From JAICLL01 sp035252155 (lineage in GTDB: Bacteria; Planctomycetota; Planctomycetia; Pirellulales; JAICIG01): 15,051 nucleotides of DNA. The notes under the pieces were generated by a model. That model saw only the letters and a list, made by a program, of their open reading frames with translations. It was not told the origin of the DNA and made no database searches. Position 1 is the stretch's first letter, and each line of letters starts with the position of its first letter. The translations under genes and the position numbers were made by a program. The stretch covers positions 1-15,051 of the forward strand of contig DATFDL010000267.1 of the NCBI GenBank assembly GCA_035252155.1, given 5' to 3'. This document shows positions 1 through 7,831 of the stretch, piece after piece.

Positions 1-1
1 C

Positions 2-2083
2 TCGCTCTGTTCGTTCACCCGCGAGGGCGTGATCTTTCAAAAGCGGCTGCCGGGCGAGCTGTTTCGCTTCGAGCGAGTCCACGCCGGCATGGCGACCGTG
101 CCGTTGGCGGTGACGGCCTCGTCGGCCTTTCCCGGCTTCTTCCCGCCGCTGCAGGTCAACGCGGCCGAGGTGGGCGCCGCGGGCGGCCAGTTCAATCGCC
201 AGGTGTTTACCGACGGCGGAGTATTCGACAACCTCGGCGTCCGCATGTTCCGCAACATCGAACGCACCTGGATCGGCCGCGAATCGCAGCAGTTGACAAT
301 CGAAGACATGTACGACGCCGACTGTGTGGTCCAGGCCCTGAAGTCGGCCAAGAGCATGCACGAGAATACGCCCATCGGACGCATTCGGCAGATGTATCAG
401 CAAGCCAACGGCGGCCAGCACAACGGCGACCATCCCGAAGCCGTGGTCAACACGCTTTCGGAAGTCATCGCCAGCTCGGCGCTCTACCGCGAGCCGTGCT
501 TCGAGGCCGTCCAGCCCGACGACCCCGAAGCCGCCTCGCTGCTCGAATCGGCCCGCTTGTCGGGCAAAGACCTAGAGCACCACGACCGCGTCTGGCTCAA
601 TCGGCAGCTTCTCGAGACCGTGCTGCGGCAGGTGACGGGCCGCCGCTGCCTGCGGCCCATGACCTCGATGTTCGACCAGGTGATCGTGAGCGACGCCGGC
701 AAGCACTTGCAGGCCCGCACCGAAGTCCGCGCCTCGGGCCTGATCGGCACGGCCATGCGCGCCTCCGACATCGGCATGGACCGCGTCTGGCAATTGGAGA
801 AGGAGACCTTCGGCAATCAGCCGGGCTTTTTGTTCATGTCGCTCAGCGACGTGGTGCAACCGCACGATGACCAGACCGCGCTGCACCCCGAGATCCAACG
901 GCGGCTGCCTGAAATCCGCACCGATCTCGATGGCTTTTCGCTGCTCGAAGTCAGCACGCTGGTGCGCCACGGCTATTGCGTGGCACGGGCGATCTGCCAG
1001 CGGCGGCCCGAACTGTTCGGCCATGACTTGCCGACGCTGCCGCCTTGGGATCCGGCCGATCACCGCGCGGCCTCGGTCGCCCCGACCGCGGGCAAGCCGC
1101 GCCGCATGTCGCTGTTGGGCAATCAACGCGGGCCGGCCGACGAGGTCGTGGCCGCGCGGCTCTTGCAGCGCTCGGCCGCCCGCCGCGTCTGGAGCCGCCT
1201 GTTCGACTATAAAGACTGGGCCTCTTACGCCTACCTCGTGGTCCTCGTGCCGCTGCTTTCTATCTTGCCCCTGATGGGCTGGCAGTATTGGCACGAGCGC
1301 GGCGACGCCAAGAAGACGCGACAAGCGATGGACGCCATCGCGCTCAGCGGGCAAGACCAGAAAGTGGTGGCCGACCTCGTGCAGAATCGGCCCTTGGCCC
1401 CCTGGCAACCACTGCGGTACGAAGAAGTCGCCGAGTTTGAGCCGGCCGACTACGAGGGAATCACCTTCACCAGCGACTCGTTGATTTTCGACCTGCGGCA
1501 AGGCACGTTGGTGATGCCTACCGAGAAGGACGGCGAAAGCCTCCACACCACCTATTTGCGGCGGCGGATTCGCTTGCACAAAGACTCCGATTACGCGAGC
1601 AAATCGCCGTTTCGGTATCAATTCAGCGTGCCCGCCCGCCAGGCCGACGTTCGTTGTTTGAACGCAAGCCTCGACCCGGTGCTGCGGCGGCTTAAGGCGG
1701 CGCCTGGCGGCGACGAGAGTTCTCGCTGGGAGCTGCGGCTCGATCTTTCGCGTGTGCCGCTCGATACGCCGATCGACATTCATCTGGAGATTTTTATGAA
1801 GGACCGCTTGCCGGCCGACTTTGCCACCGAGCCGCACGAGACGGCGCACGTCGACGCCCCGGTGGGCGAGCTTTCGATGTGGCTGCTGCTGCCCGAGAAC
1901 AAGCCTTACGAAAGCTACCGCCTGTTGGAGATCGACCCCGCGTCGCCGGGCGTCGTCAAGGCGATTCATCCCTCGCAAGGCATCGAGGATTCCGAAGGCA
2001 CGATCCTTTGCTGGAGCCTGCTCGATCCGAACCCCGACCGGCAATACGAATGCCACTGGGTGTGGCAAGACGTTGACCAATGA
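2..2083 (+). CDS. Patatin-like phospholipase family protein with C-terminal membrane segment (5' partial)
   Basis: The frame is open to the left edge, so the N-terminus and the expected GXSXG nucleophile motif lie outside the window; a GTG at 29 is only an internal codon that could be mistaken for a start. Numbering from that GTG, residues 28-41 read VTASSAFPGFFPPL, followed by TDGGVFDNLGV at 61-71. This is the typical patatin end, in which the Asp of DGG (residue 62) is the second member of the Ser-Asp dyad. Further family features follow: FDQVIVSDAG near 215 and IRTDLDGFSLLE near 295. Patatin-like enzymes are acyl hydrolases acting on lipids. A single hydrophobic helix lies near residues 399-421 (about 1225-1290), and a charged ~250-residue tail of unknown function follows. 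The tail suggests a membrane-anchored enzyme with an extra domain. Family assignment is firm; substrate and the tail's role are unknown. Confidence 0.85.
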   Translation, partial: SLCSFTREGVIFQKRLPGELFRFERVHAGMATVPLAVTASSAFPGFFPPLQVNAAEVGAAGGQFNRQVFTDGGVFDNLGVRMFRNIERTWIGRESQQLTIEDMYDADCVVQALKSAKSMHENTPIGRIRQMYQQANGGQHNGDHPEAVVNTLSEVIASSALYREPCFEAVQPDDPEAASLLESARLSGKDLEHHDRVWLNRQLLETVLRQVTGRRCLRPMTSMFDQVIVSDAGKHLQARTEVRASGLIGTAMRASDIGMDRVWQLEKETFGNQPGFLFMSLSDVVQPHDDQTALHPEIQRRLPEIRTDLDGFSLLEVSTLVRHGYCVARAICQRRPELFGHDLPTLPPWDPADHRAASVAPTAGKPRRMSLLGNQRGPADEVVAARLLQRSAARRVWSRLFDYKDWASYAYLVVLVPLLSILPLMGWQYWHERGDAKKTRQAMDAIALSGQDQKVVADLVQNRPLAPWQPLRYEEVAEFEPADYEGITFTSDSLIFDLRQGTLVMPTEKDGESLHTTYLRRRIRLHKDSDYASKSPFRYQFSVPARQADVRCLNASLDPVLRRLKAAPGGDESSRWELRLDLSRVPLDTPIDIHLEIFMKDRLPADFATEPHETAHVDAPVGELSMWLLLPENKPYESYRLLEIDPASPGVVKAIHPSQGIEDSEGTILCWSLLDPNPDRQYECHWVWQDVDQ

Positions 2084-2282
2084 CGGCGACTGGACGATGG
2101 AGTGCCGAATCTGGATCTGTTGCATTTGCTTGCGGACAACAAGGGGGCGCGATCTGCTTCTCATGGTGCAACAATGTGTGAATAAATCATTTACGGCGAG
2201 GCCTCGACGCATCAAATTTTGCTTATGCAAGCGCAGGAATCAGGACTCAGGGTCGGGATTCATAGGGAGCGCACCATGCAAA

Positions 2283-2298
2283 CTGGGACATGTCCCAG
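2283..2298. repeat. Perfect 16-bp palindrome
   Basis: CTGGGACATGTCCCAG equals its own reverse complement. Such dyads can be dimeric-regulator sites, but no promoter or adjacent gene start points to that here. Confidence 0.6.
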
Positions 2299-2315
2299 AC
2301 TGTCTGTCGTGCATC

Positions 2316-2416
2316 GCGTACAGTAGGCCTCACGCTCCGTCGTGAGGAAGCCGCAACCAACGAGCCGCGGTGGTAATGGGCTTTCATCACGGCGGAGCGT
2401 GATGGCTACAGTACGC
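2316..2416. repeat. REP-like inverted pair (BIME-type element), copy 1
   Basis: This 101-bp element consists of two inward-facing arms. The left arm reads GTAG, one base, then a hairpin with stem CCTCACG/CGTGAGG and a CTCCG-containing loop (2323-2347). The right arm, read on the minus strand, is GTAG, C, then stem CATCACG/CGTGATG with the same loop (2386-2409). The two arms therefore pair with each other as well as folding internally. Outer flanks GCGTAC and GTACGC extend the symmetry. A second copy lies at 7730-7831. GTAG followed by a hairpin is the classic layout of repetitive extragenic palindromes handled by RAYT transposases. Confidence 0.85.
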
Positions 2417-2547
2417 TCCGATTGCACGCACGACGCTTGGATTGGCCGGCAACATCGCGAACCTGACCCCCGACCTCTGAATCCCGCCCCCTTGGTCTTA
2501 TCCCTGCATCATCCCCGAAAACTGGCTTGGTCGGTTTTCGGCCGAAA

Positions 2548-2577
2548 TTGCGTATGGCTAGCGGTAGCCATACGCAA
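2548..2577. repeat. 13-bp-stem perfect hairpin
   Basis: Left arm TTGCGTATGGCTA (2548-2560) and right arm TAGCCATACGCAA (2565-2577) are perfect reverse complements around a 4-base loop, GCGG. No T-run follows on either strand, so it is not a canonical intrinsic terminator, although it could still shape the 3' ends of convergent transcripts. A separate perfect 12-bp palindrome, TTTCGGCCGAAA, ends one base before it (2536-2547). Confidence 0.7.
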
Positions 2578-2885
2578 ACCCAGACATTTCATGCCTCGGT
2601 CGCGCCGACGTCGTCGGCGTTCGCCCTGCCCCCGGCGTCCGACCCTTGATTCCTTCGTGTCCGCCTCTCTCCGCATTGTCCCAAGAAAGTGGCTTCATCG
2701 GTTTACCCAACAGCAAAAGCGACCAGATCTTTTGCTGTAAGACAAGTTGTCAAAGGAACTTAAGATCTGGCGATCGGCGGCGATTTTCTGAGGCTCAAAA
2801 AAACGACAAAAAGACGGAACGTCTATACGCGGGGGGAAACACCGCGGCATCCAGACGGCGACTCAAAGCCAGCGCAAGTCGCAGT

Positions 2886-3239
2886 TCACATCGTGTAAAC
2901 CCGGCGGACGAGCTCGATGATCGCGGCGGCCGCCTCACCAAAGAACACTTCGGTCCCGTAGTTTTTGTTCGGTCCGATCAGCGCCGCGTAGTGCAATTCG
3001 CCGTCGGGCGTGACGCTGACGGAGAGCGTGCGCCAGGCAGTTCGGTGCCATTCAAGGGTCACCTGCCCGTCCGGTTCCGCGCCGATCGAGGGCACGGGCA
3101 ATTCCCATGGCAGCGATTCGAGAAGCAGATACGCGTTGCGTAGCACGTGCTCGCTGACCGGCTCGGCGCCAAAGCCATCCCAATCGGAGTGCCGGCACGC
3201 CTGCCAAAGCGTTATCACTTCGTCACGGGCATCAGCCAT
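2886..3239 (-). CDS. Conserved hypothetical protein with WDGFGAEPV motif
   Basis: The product is 117 residues from the ATG at 3239, or 130 from an ATG at 3278; neither start has a clear Shine-Dalgarno. I prefer 3239 because the recognisable part (MADARDEVITLWQ) begins there and the added residues look like leader sequence. Visible motifs are WDGFGAEPVS, an LLESLPWELPVPSIG segment and EPDGQVTLEWH, followed by a beta-rich LSVSVTPDGELHYAAL stretch. From memory, this resembles a widespread unnamed bacterial family with a WDG-A-P signature followed by DG-LEW. It is soluble, with no signal peptide. Function unknown. It diverges from the gene at 3389. Confidence 0.65.
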   Translation of the reverse strand: MADARDEVITLWQACRHSDWDGFGAEPVSEHVLRNAYLLLESLPWELPVPSIGAEPDGQVTLEWHRTAWRTLSVSVTPDGELHYAALIGPNKNYGTEVFFGEAAAAIIELVRRVYTM

Positions 3240-3388
3240 TTGAAGTCGCTGTTTTGACAAATTGAAGTCTCCCCGCATTTTACCAAAAAGCGGCTTTGTC
3301 GCTTTCGGCCCTGGAAATAGACGAATGCCACGGCTAACAATAGGCAGTGAACCGATGATTCCCTTCAGCCTGCGCCGAACCGAATTGC

Positions 3389-3877
3389 ATGTTCATTTGT
3401 GGCGACCTTGCAAGCCTCTCTCCAGAGCAACGGGCCATCGTGCTTGCCAAGCCGTACTGGCGAATGCGTTGGTTCGCGTCTTTGTTGAACTGGAACGGGC
3501 TGCAACTCCAATGGCTAAGATTGAGCGCAGCCGATGCGGCGGCTTTGCCGGGCGTGCGCGAGCCAGAAATCGCCGTTTTCTACGTTACCACCGATCGCGA
3601 ATTTCACATTCAGATCAATGAACTGCCCGATCGTCCAACGCTTCACCAGGCCACGATTGGACCATTTCGCTATGGCATTGGCCCACATGTCGGTTGGCAC
3701 CGTTTCGAGCTGTTCGACGACGACGCCGATCTAATCGCCGAAGCACAGCGGCTCAAGCCATTTCTCGACCGGCAGCAATTTCGCGATCCGGCTAGGCGGG
3801 CCGCATGGAAGAAAGGGCACCCTGACCTCGTCTTGCGCCTGCGTAAAAGATGCCGCCCTGGCTGGGGTTCCGCTTGA
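3389..3877 (+). CDS. Hypothetical protein, 162 residues
   Basis: I do not recognise a family. The protein is soluble and Trp-rich near its N-terminus (PYWRMRWFASLLNWNGLQLQWL), then has a beta-like stretch (PEIAVFYVTTDREFHIQI) and an acidic FELFDDDADLIAEAQRL segment. The C-terminus is basic (WKKGHPDLVLRLRKRC). There is no signal peptide or membrane span. The start ATG lacks an obvious ribosome-binding site. Codon use resembles that of neighbouring genes, and an overlapping frame starting at 3262 looks like a shadow (Arg/Ser/Ala-rich, no pattern). It may share a promoter region (about 3240-3388) with the divergent gene to its left. Confidence 0.5.
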   Translation: MFICGDLASLSPEQRAIVLAKPYWRMRWFASLLNWNGLQLQWLRLSAADAAALPGVREPEIAVFYVTTDREFHIQINELPDRPTLHQATIGPFRYGIGPHVGWHRFELFDDDADLIAEAQRLKPFLDRQQFRDPARRAAWKKGHPDLVLRLRKRCRPGWGSA

Positions 3878-3892
3878 AGAGGCTCGTATAGC

Positions 3893-3904
3893 TAACGGCC
3901 GTTA
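3893..3904. repeat. Perfect 12-bp palindrome
   Basis: TAACGGCCGTTA lies 15 bases after the stop of the preceding gene and about 100 bases before the membrane-protein gene at 4007. It could be an operator or a chance dyad; nothing else supports a role. Confidence 0.4.
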
Positions 3905-4006
3905 TCGCGCCGTTTCTTGCGGACGCCGCCTGGCGCAATTGCCCAAGCCCGAACTGCCGTAGCGGGCACGATGACAACCACGCATGGCTCTTGATATGAT
4001 CTGGGC

Positions 4007-4375
4007 ATGGGCCTTATGAGATCATTTATTCTTTTGGCGTGCAGCGGGCCGGGAGCGGGGGCCGCCATTCGCCAGAACATCGTGATTGCGAATTATTGCG
4101 CGGCAATCGGTGGCGTCATTACCATCGCAGTCGTCTTCGATGCTTGGCGAACGCGGCGGTGGGGAATTGCCCTGCCGATTTCGGTGGTCATGTCGCTGAT
4201 GCACCCCGCATGGACCATCAGCGCTCTCCACGGCGATTGTGGATTCCTTAAGCGAGACCTGTCTTACTTCGTTAGTGCCATCTATTTCGGGCTACTGGTT
4301 TACCAATCATTTGCAGCGAAGCGACGGCCAACCTCAGCTCCGCCCTCGCGCGAGTACAAGCCCGTGGAGCGATAG
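4007..4375 (+). CDS. Small multi-spanning membrane protein, unknown function
   Basis: The product is 122 residues with three likely membrane helices, near 24-44, 53-73 and 86-102. A polar motif, HPAWTISALHGDCG (66-79), lies at the end of the second helix and contains two His and a Cys that could bind a metal or cofactor. The tail is basic and Pro-rich. ATG codons at 4007 and 4016 are both possible starts; neither has a strong Shine-Dalgarno. The gene converges on the large cytochrome-like gene ending at 4431, 55 bases away. No family name is claimed. Confidence 0.6.
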   Translation: MGLMRSFILLACSGPGAGAAIRQNIVIANYCAAIGGVITIAVVFDAWRTRRWGIALPISVVMSLMHPAWTISALHGDCGFLKRDLSYFVSAIYFGLLVYQSFAAKRRPTSAPPSREYKPVER

Positions 4376-4430
4376 GCGCGGATTGACTGCCTACTTGCTC
4401 CGAACAATGTTAGTGGCACAACAAAAACGC

Positions 4431-7400
4431 CTATTCTTTGGTCACCGCTTCGTCGAGGTTCAGCACCACGCCGGCCACGGCGGTGTAGGCGGCGAGCTCA
4501 ATCGGGTCGTGCGTGCCCGAAATGCGCGACTCACCGACGGTCAATAGTTGCTCGGCAGCTTGAGGCTGCTCGCGATAATGAGCCAGATGTCGCTCGTAGC
4601 CGGCAAAAAGCGCGTCGAGTTCCGCCGCGGCAGGCCGCCGCGCGAGGACCAGGCGAAAGAGGTAAGCGACGCGATCGCGCGGGTCTGGCCCGGCTTCGCG
4701 CATCGCGCGTGCGGCTAACGAACGGGCGGCCTCGACGAAGCCGGTTTCGTTCAACAGCGCCAGGGCTTGCAGCGGTGTGTTGGTGCGAGTCTCGCGAACG
4801 ATGCAGGTCTCGCGGCCGGCGGCGTCGAAGGTGATCATTACGGGCGGAGGAATTGTGCGCTTCCAGAAGGTGTAGAGACTGCGGCGATAAAGCTTCTCGC
4901 CGTGGTCCTGCACGTACTGCGAATCCGATAGCTCCTGCCACAAACCTTCGGGCTGGTAAGGCTTGACCGAAGGCCCGCCGATTTGCTCGATCAACAAACC
5001 CGCCGAGGCCAGGGCCTGGTCGCGCACTACGTCGGCAGACAGGCGGCTGCGGGGGCCGCGGGCCAACAGCCGGTTGTCGGGATCGCGCTGGCGAAGTTCG
5101 CGCGACGCTTGCGGCGATTGCCGATAGGTGGCGCTGGTGACCATCAGCCGCAGCATGGCCTTCACATCCCAGCCGCGAGCGATGAATTCGCAGGCGAGCC
5201 AGTCGAGTAGCTCGGGATGACTCGGCGGCTCGCCCTGCACGCCAAAATCGTCGACCGTCTTTACGAGGCCAATCCCGAATAACATCTGCCACAGCCGGTT
5301 GACGGCCACGCGGGCGGTGAGCGGATTCTGGGGATCGACGAGCCAGCGCGCCAGACCCAGCCGGTTATTCGGCACGCCGGAAGGCAGCGGCGAGAGCGCA
5401 CCCGGCACGCCCGGTGAGACACGCTCGCCCGGCTGATTGTACTGCCCGCGGATCAGCAGGAAGGTGTCGCGCGGCTGTGGCATGTCGCGCATGACCATCG
5501 TGGTGGGAAAGGTTTCGACGAGCGAGGTCCGCTGCTGGCGCAACTCGCCAACGCGCTGCCAGGCGTCGCGGATGGCGGGCGGGGCGGCGGTGGCCAGAAA
5601 GTAGGCCCGCATTTTCGCGATCTGGCCGGCGGTGCGGTGCGTGGGGGCGATCTGAGTGATGCGGTCGACGCTGTCGGCGGTGGCCAGCACTTGTACGTCT
5701 TCGTCGGCGAGTTGCCGCCGGTAGAGGCGCACCTCATCGAGCGAGCCGTGAAAGCGCGCCTCGGGGCCTCCACCGCCGCCGATGCGTAGCGGCTGCTTGG
5801 TGTTGAACGATTGATTCAATTCATCCAGCAGCACTTCGAGCGGTTCGGGCTGGCCGTCGAGATAGATTTTCACGCCGGCGGCCACGCGCGAGCCGTCGTA
5901 GGTGGCGGCCACATGGTGCCAACGGCCGGCGTCGAGGGCGCGGGCGGTTTGCACGCGCAGCGCGTCGTCGAGCCAACGTTTGACCAGGTTGAGCTGAATC
6001 TTGCCGGCATCGGCCACCAGGTAGTAGCCGTCGGCCTGTGGCTCGTCGGTCATGCGCGAGACGATCGTGCCGCTGCGCTCGTCGCCCAATCGCACCCAGG
6101 CCGAAATCGTGAATTTGTCGTAGAAGCCGAAGGGCGCCACGTCGCCCGCGTCGATGAATGCCTGGCCGTCGAACCGCATCGCCTGCCCGACGCGACCGGT
6201 GGCGAACCCGCCGCCCGGCGGGTAGTCCCGGCCCTTGTGGCCGGCTGATTGAGGAGCGACGTCGGAACCGCCCGGCACGAGGCCGGGGGCTACCTTATCG
6301 TCGCCGTCGAACGGAAAATAGGCCGCCAGGCGTTCGCTCGGCGACCAGTCGATGGTCGGCCCGCCGGCGAGCGAGGCTTCCCACTCGGTCTGGGCCGCGG
6401 CCAACGCCTCGGCGTATTGATTGAAGGTTTGCTCGGCGGCGGCAAGCTGCCGATCGAGCTCCTCGAGTTGCCGCTGCTGTATCGGCGTCGGCGAAGAAAC
6501 CACCGGCGGCGAATTGCCATACTTCACCGCCTTACCCCGTTCGGGCACCTGATTGAAATAGGCGAAGAGCTGATAATACTCGCGCTGCGTAAAGGGATCG
6601 AATTTATGGTCGTGACACCGAGCACAGGCCAGCGTCAGCCCCAGCCAGACCGTGGCCGTGGTATCGACCCGATCGACCACATATTCGACCGCGAACTCTT
6701 CCGGTATGATGCCTCCCTCGGCGTTGCCGCGATGGTTGCGATTGAAACCGGTGGCGATCTGTTGGTCGAGCGTGCAGCCCGGCAGCAGGTCGCCGGCAAG
6801 CTGCTCGAGGGTGAATTGATCGAACGGCAGGTTGCGGTTGTAGGCGTCGATCACCCAATCACGCCACCGCCACATGATGCGTTCGCCGTCGGTTTGATAG
6901 CCGTTGGTGTCGGCATATCGGGCGGCGTCGAGCCAGCGGACCGCCATCCGCTCGCCATACCGCGGCGAGGCGAGCAGCCGATCTACCGCCCGTTCGTAGG
7001 CGTCGGGCGACGGGTCGGCCAGAAAGGCATCGACTTCGGCCGGCGTGGGTGGCAAGCCGGTCAGATCGAGCGTCACGCGCCGCAGTAAGATTGCACGATC
7101 GGCTTCGGGCGATGGTGGCAATCCCTCTCGCTCCAGTCGAGCGAGAATGAAATGATCGATGGCGTTGCGCAGCCATTCGGCCTGCTTGACGGCGGGCGTC
7201 GCAGAGCGCGCCGGCGAGATTAGCGACCAATGCGATTGCCACGCCGCGCCCTCGTCGATCCAGCGCCGCAGCAAGTCGATCTGGGCAGCGGTGAGCGTCT
7301 TGCCGCTGTCGGGCGGCGGCATGCGTTCCTCGGCATCAGTCGCCGTGAGCCGCCGATACACCTCGCTCATGGCCGCATCGCCCGGCACGATCACGCGGCC

Positions 7401-7646
7401 GCCGTCGCGCTCGGCCACAGCATCGGCCTGCATATCGAGCCGCAAGTCGCCCTTGCGCTGGGCGGCATCAGGCCCGTGGCATTTGAAACAGTTGTCCGCC
7501 AGGATCGGGCGAATATCGCGATTGAACTCGGTCTGGGCCGACGGCTGATCGGCGTACGCCGATCGTTGCGCGGCCAGGCCGGCAATCACCAGCAAAAGCA
7601 GCGGCAACCGCGGTGGGCAGGTGGAGTGTTGAATTAAGGTGGGCAT
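4431..7646 (-). CDS. PSCyt1/PSCyt2/LamG/PSD1 (DUF1549-DUF1553) exported cytochrome-like protein
   Basis: This 1071-residue protein belongs to a family greatly expanded in Planctomycetota. A hydrophobic signal peptide (about 14-32, PLLLLVIAGLAA) directs export. The PSCyt1 domain follows, with heme motif CFKCH at 53-57 and the typical RMPPP near 108. PSCyt2/DUF1549 spans about 155-370 and carries a second CXXCH, CARCH at 341-345, in the usual CARCHDHKFDP context. A Gln/Ala-rich probable coiled coil (390-425) leads into a LamG/concanavalin-like domain (about 436-660: AAYFPFDG, FTISAWVRLG, WHHVAATYDG, GSLDEVRLY). PSD1/DUF1553 completes it (about 725-1000: LARWLVDPQNPLTARVAVNRLWQMLFG, TSATYRQS, RTNTPLQALALLNE). 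The family is predicted to be periplasmic or surface-exposed, and roles in carbohydrate or sulfate-ester metabolism have been proposed but not proven. The LamG domain suggests sugar-polymer binding. No Shine-Dalgarno is evident before the ATG at 7646. Its usual DUF1501 partner is not beside it but at 9282 on the other strand. Confidence 0.95.
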   Translation of the reverse strand: MPTLIQHSTCPPRLPLLLLVIAGLAAQRSAYADQPSAQTEFNRDIRPILADNCFKCHGPDAAQRKGDLRLDMQADAVAERDGGRVIVPGDAAMSEVYRRLTATDAEERMPPPDSGKTLTAAQIDLLRRWIDEGAAWQSHWSLISPARSATPAVKQAEWLRNAIDHFILARLEREGLPPSPEADRAILLRRVTLDLTGLPPTPAEVDAFLADPSPDAYERAVDRLLASPRYGERMAVRWLDAARYADTNGYQTDGERIMWRWRDWVIDAYNRNLPFDQFTLEQLAGDLLPGCTLDQQIATGFNRNHRGNAEGGIIPEEFAVEYVVDRVDTTATVWLGLTLACARCHDHKFDPFTQREYYQLFAYFNQVPERGKAVKYGNSPPVVSSPTPIQQRQLEELDRQLAAAEQTFNQYAEALAAAQTEWEASLAGGPTIDWSPSERLAAYFPFDGDDKVAPGLVPGGSDVAPQSAGHKGRDYPPGGGFATGRVGQAMRFDGQAFIDAGDVAPFGFYDKFTISAWVRLGDERSGTIVSRMTDEPQADGYYLVADAGKIQLNLVKRWLDDALRVQTARALDAGRWHHVAATYDGSRVAAGVKIYLDGQPEPLEVLLDELNQSFNTKQPLRIGGGGGPEARFHGSLDEVRLYRRQLADEDVQVLATADSVDRITQIAPTHRTAGQIAKMRAYFLATAAPPAIRDAWQRVGELRQQRTSLVETFPTTMVMRDMPQPRDTFLLIRGQYNQPGERVSPGVPGALSPLPSGVPNNRLGLARWLVDPQNPLTARVAVNRLWQMLFGIGLVKTVDDFGVQGEPPSHPELLDWLACEFIARGWDVKAMLRLMVTSATYRQSPQASRELRQRDPDNRLLARGPRSRLSADVVRDQALASAGLLIEQIGGPSVKPYQPEGLWQELSDSQYVQDHGEKLYRRSLYTFWKRTIPPPVMITFDAAGRETCIVRETRTNTPLQALALLNETGFVEAARSLAARAMREAGPDPRDRVAYLFRLVLARRPAAAELDALFAGYERHLAHYREQPQAAEQLLTVGESRISGTHDPIELAAYTAVAGVVLNLDEAVTKE

Positions 7647-7729
7647 CGTTGAGCCGGGCGTCGTTGCTCAATTGCCTTCCAATATAGCCTACTCAATAAG
7701 CGAAGAAAAATAGTCCAGAGAGGGACCGC

Positions 7730-7831
7730 GCGTAAAGTAGGCCTCACGCTCCGCCGTGAGGAACCCCCGATCAAGCGGCCCTGGTGGCCAACGCGCTTTC
7801 ATCACGGCGGAGCGTGATGGCTACTATACGC
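7730..7831. repeat. REP-like inverted pair (BIME-type element), copy 2
   Basis: This 102-bp element is a second copy of the one at 2316-2416. The arms (7737-7761 and 7801-7824) are almost identical to copy 1, while the ~35-base centre is diverged. Here the left loop reads CTCCGC, restoring exact complementarity with the right arm. It ends directly against the stop codon of the gene at 7832-8353, so it lies in the 3' end of that transcript and could act as a terminator or RNA-stability structure. It also sits about 85 bases upstream of the cytochrome-like gene's start. Confidence 0.85.

Larger units (their letters stand above)
2084..2885. other. Gene-free 800-bp intergenic region rich in palindromes
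   Basis: I find no convincing gene here. Open frames crossing it are low-complexity, Arg/Ser/Pro-rich and lack family features. It holds a REP-like inverted pair (2316-2416), a perfect 16-bp palindrome (2283-2298), a 13-bp-stem hairpin (2548-2577) beside a 12-bp palindrome (2536-2547), a 7-bp hairpin (2605-2621), and two overlapping, mutually exclusive stems (2711-2770). It separates the patatin gene from a gene on the other strand that ends at 2886, so it is a space between converging genes. No T-tract terminator stands out. Confidence 0.7.

Noticed and set aside
572..2230. 552-residue open frame antisense to the patatin gene
   Set aside because: Arg/Gln/His-rich shadow typical of high-GC DNA opposite a real gene; no domain and no sensible start.
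2646..3143. 165-residue plus-strand frame overlapping the WDGFGAEPV gene
   Set aside because: The first half lies in palindrome-rich intergenic DNA and the second is antisense to a better-supported gene.
6249..7088. 279-residue open frame antisense to the PSCyt/PSD1 gene
   Set aside because: Lies entirely within the cytochrome-like gene and has no recognisable feature.
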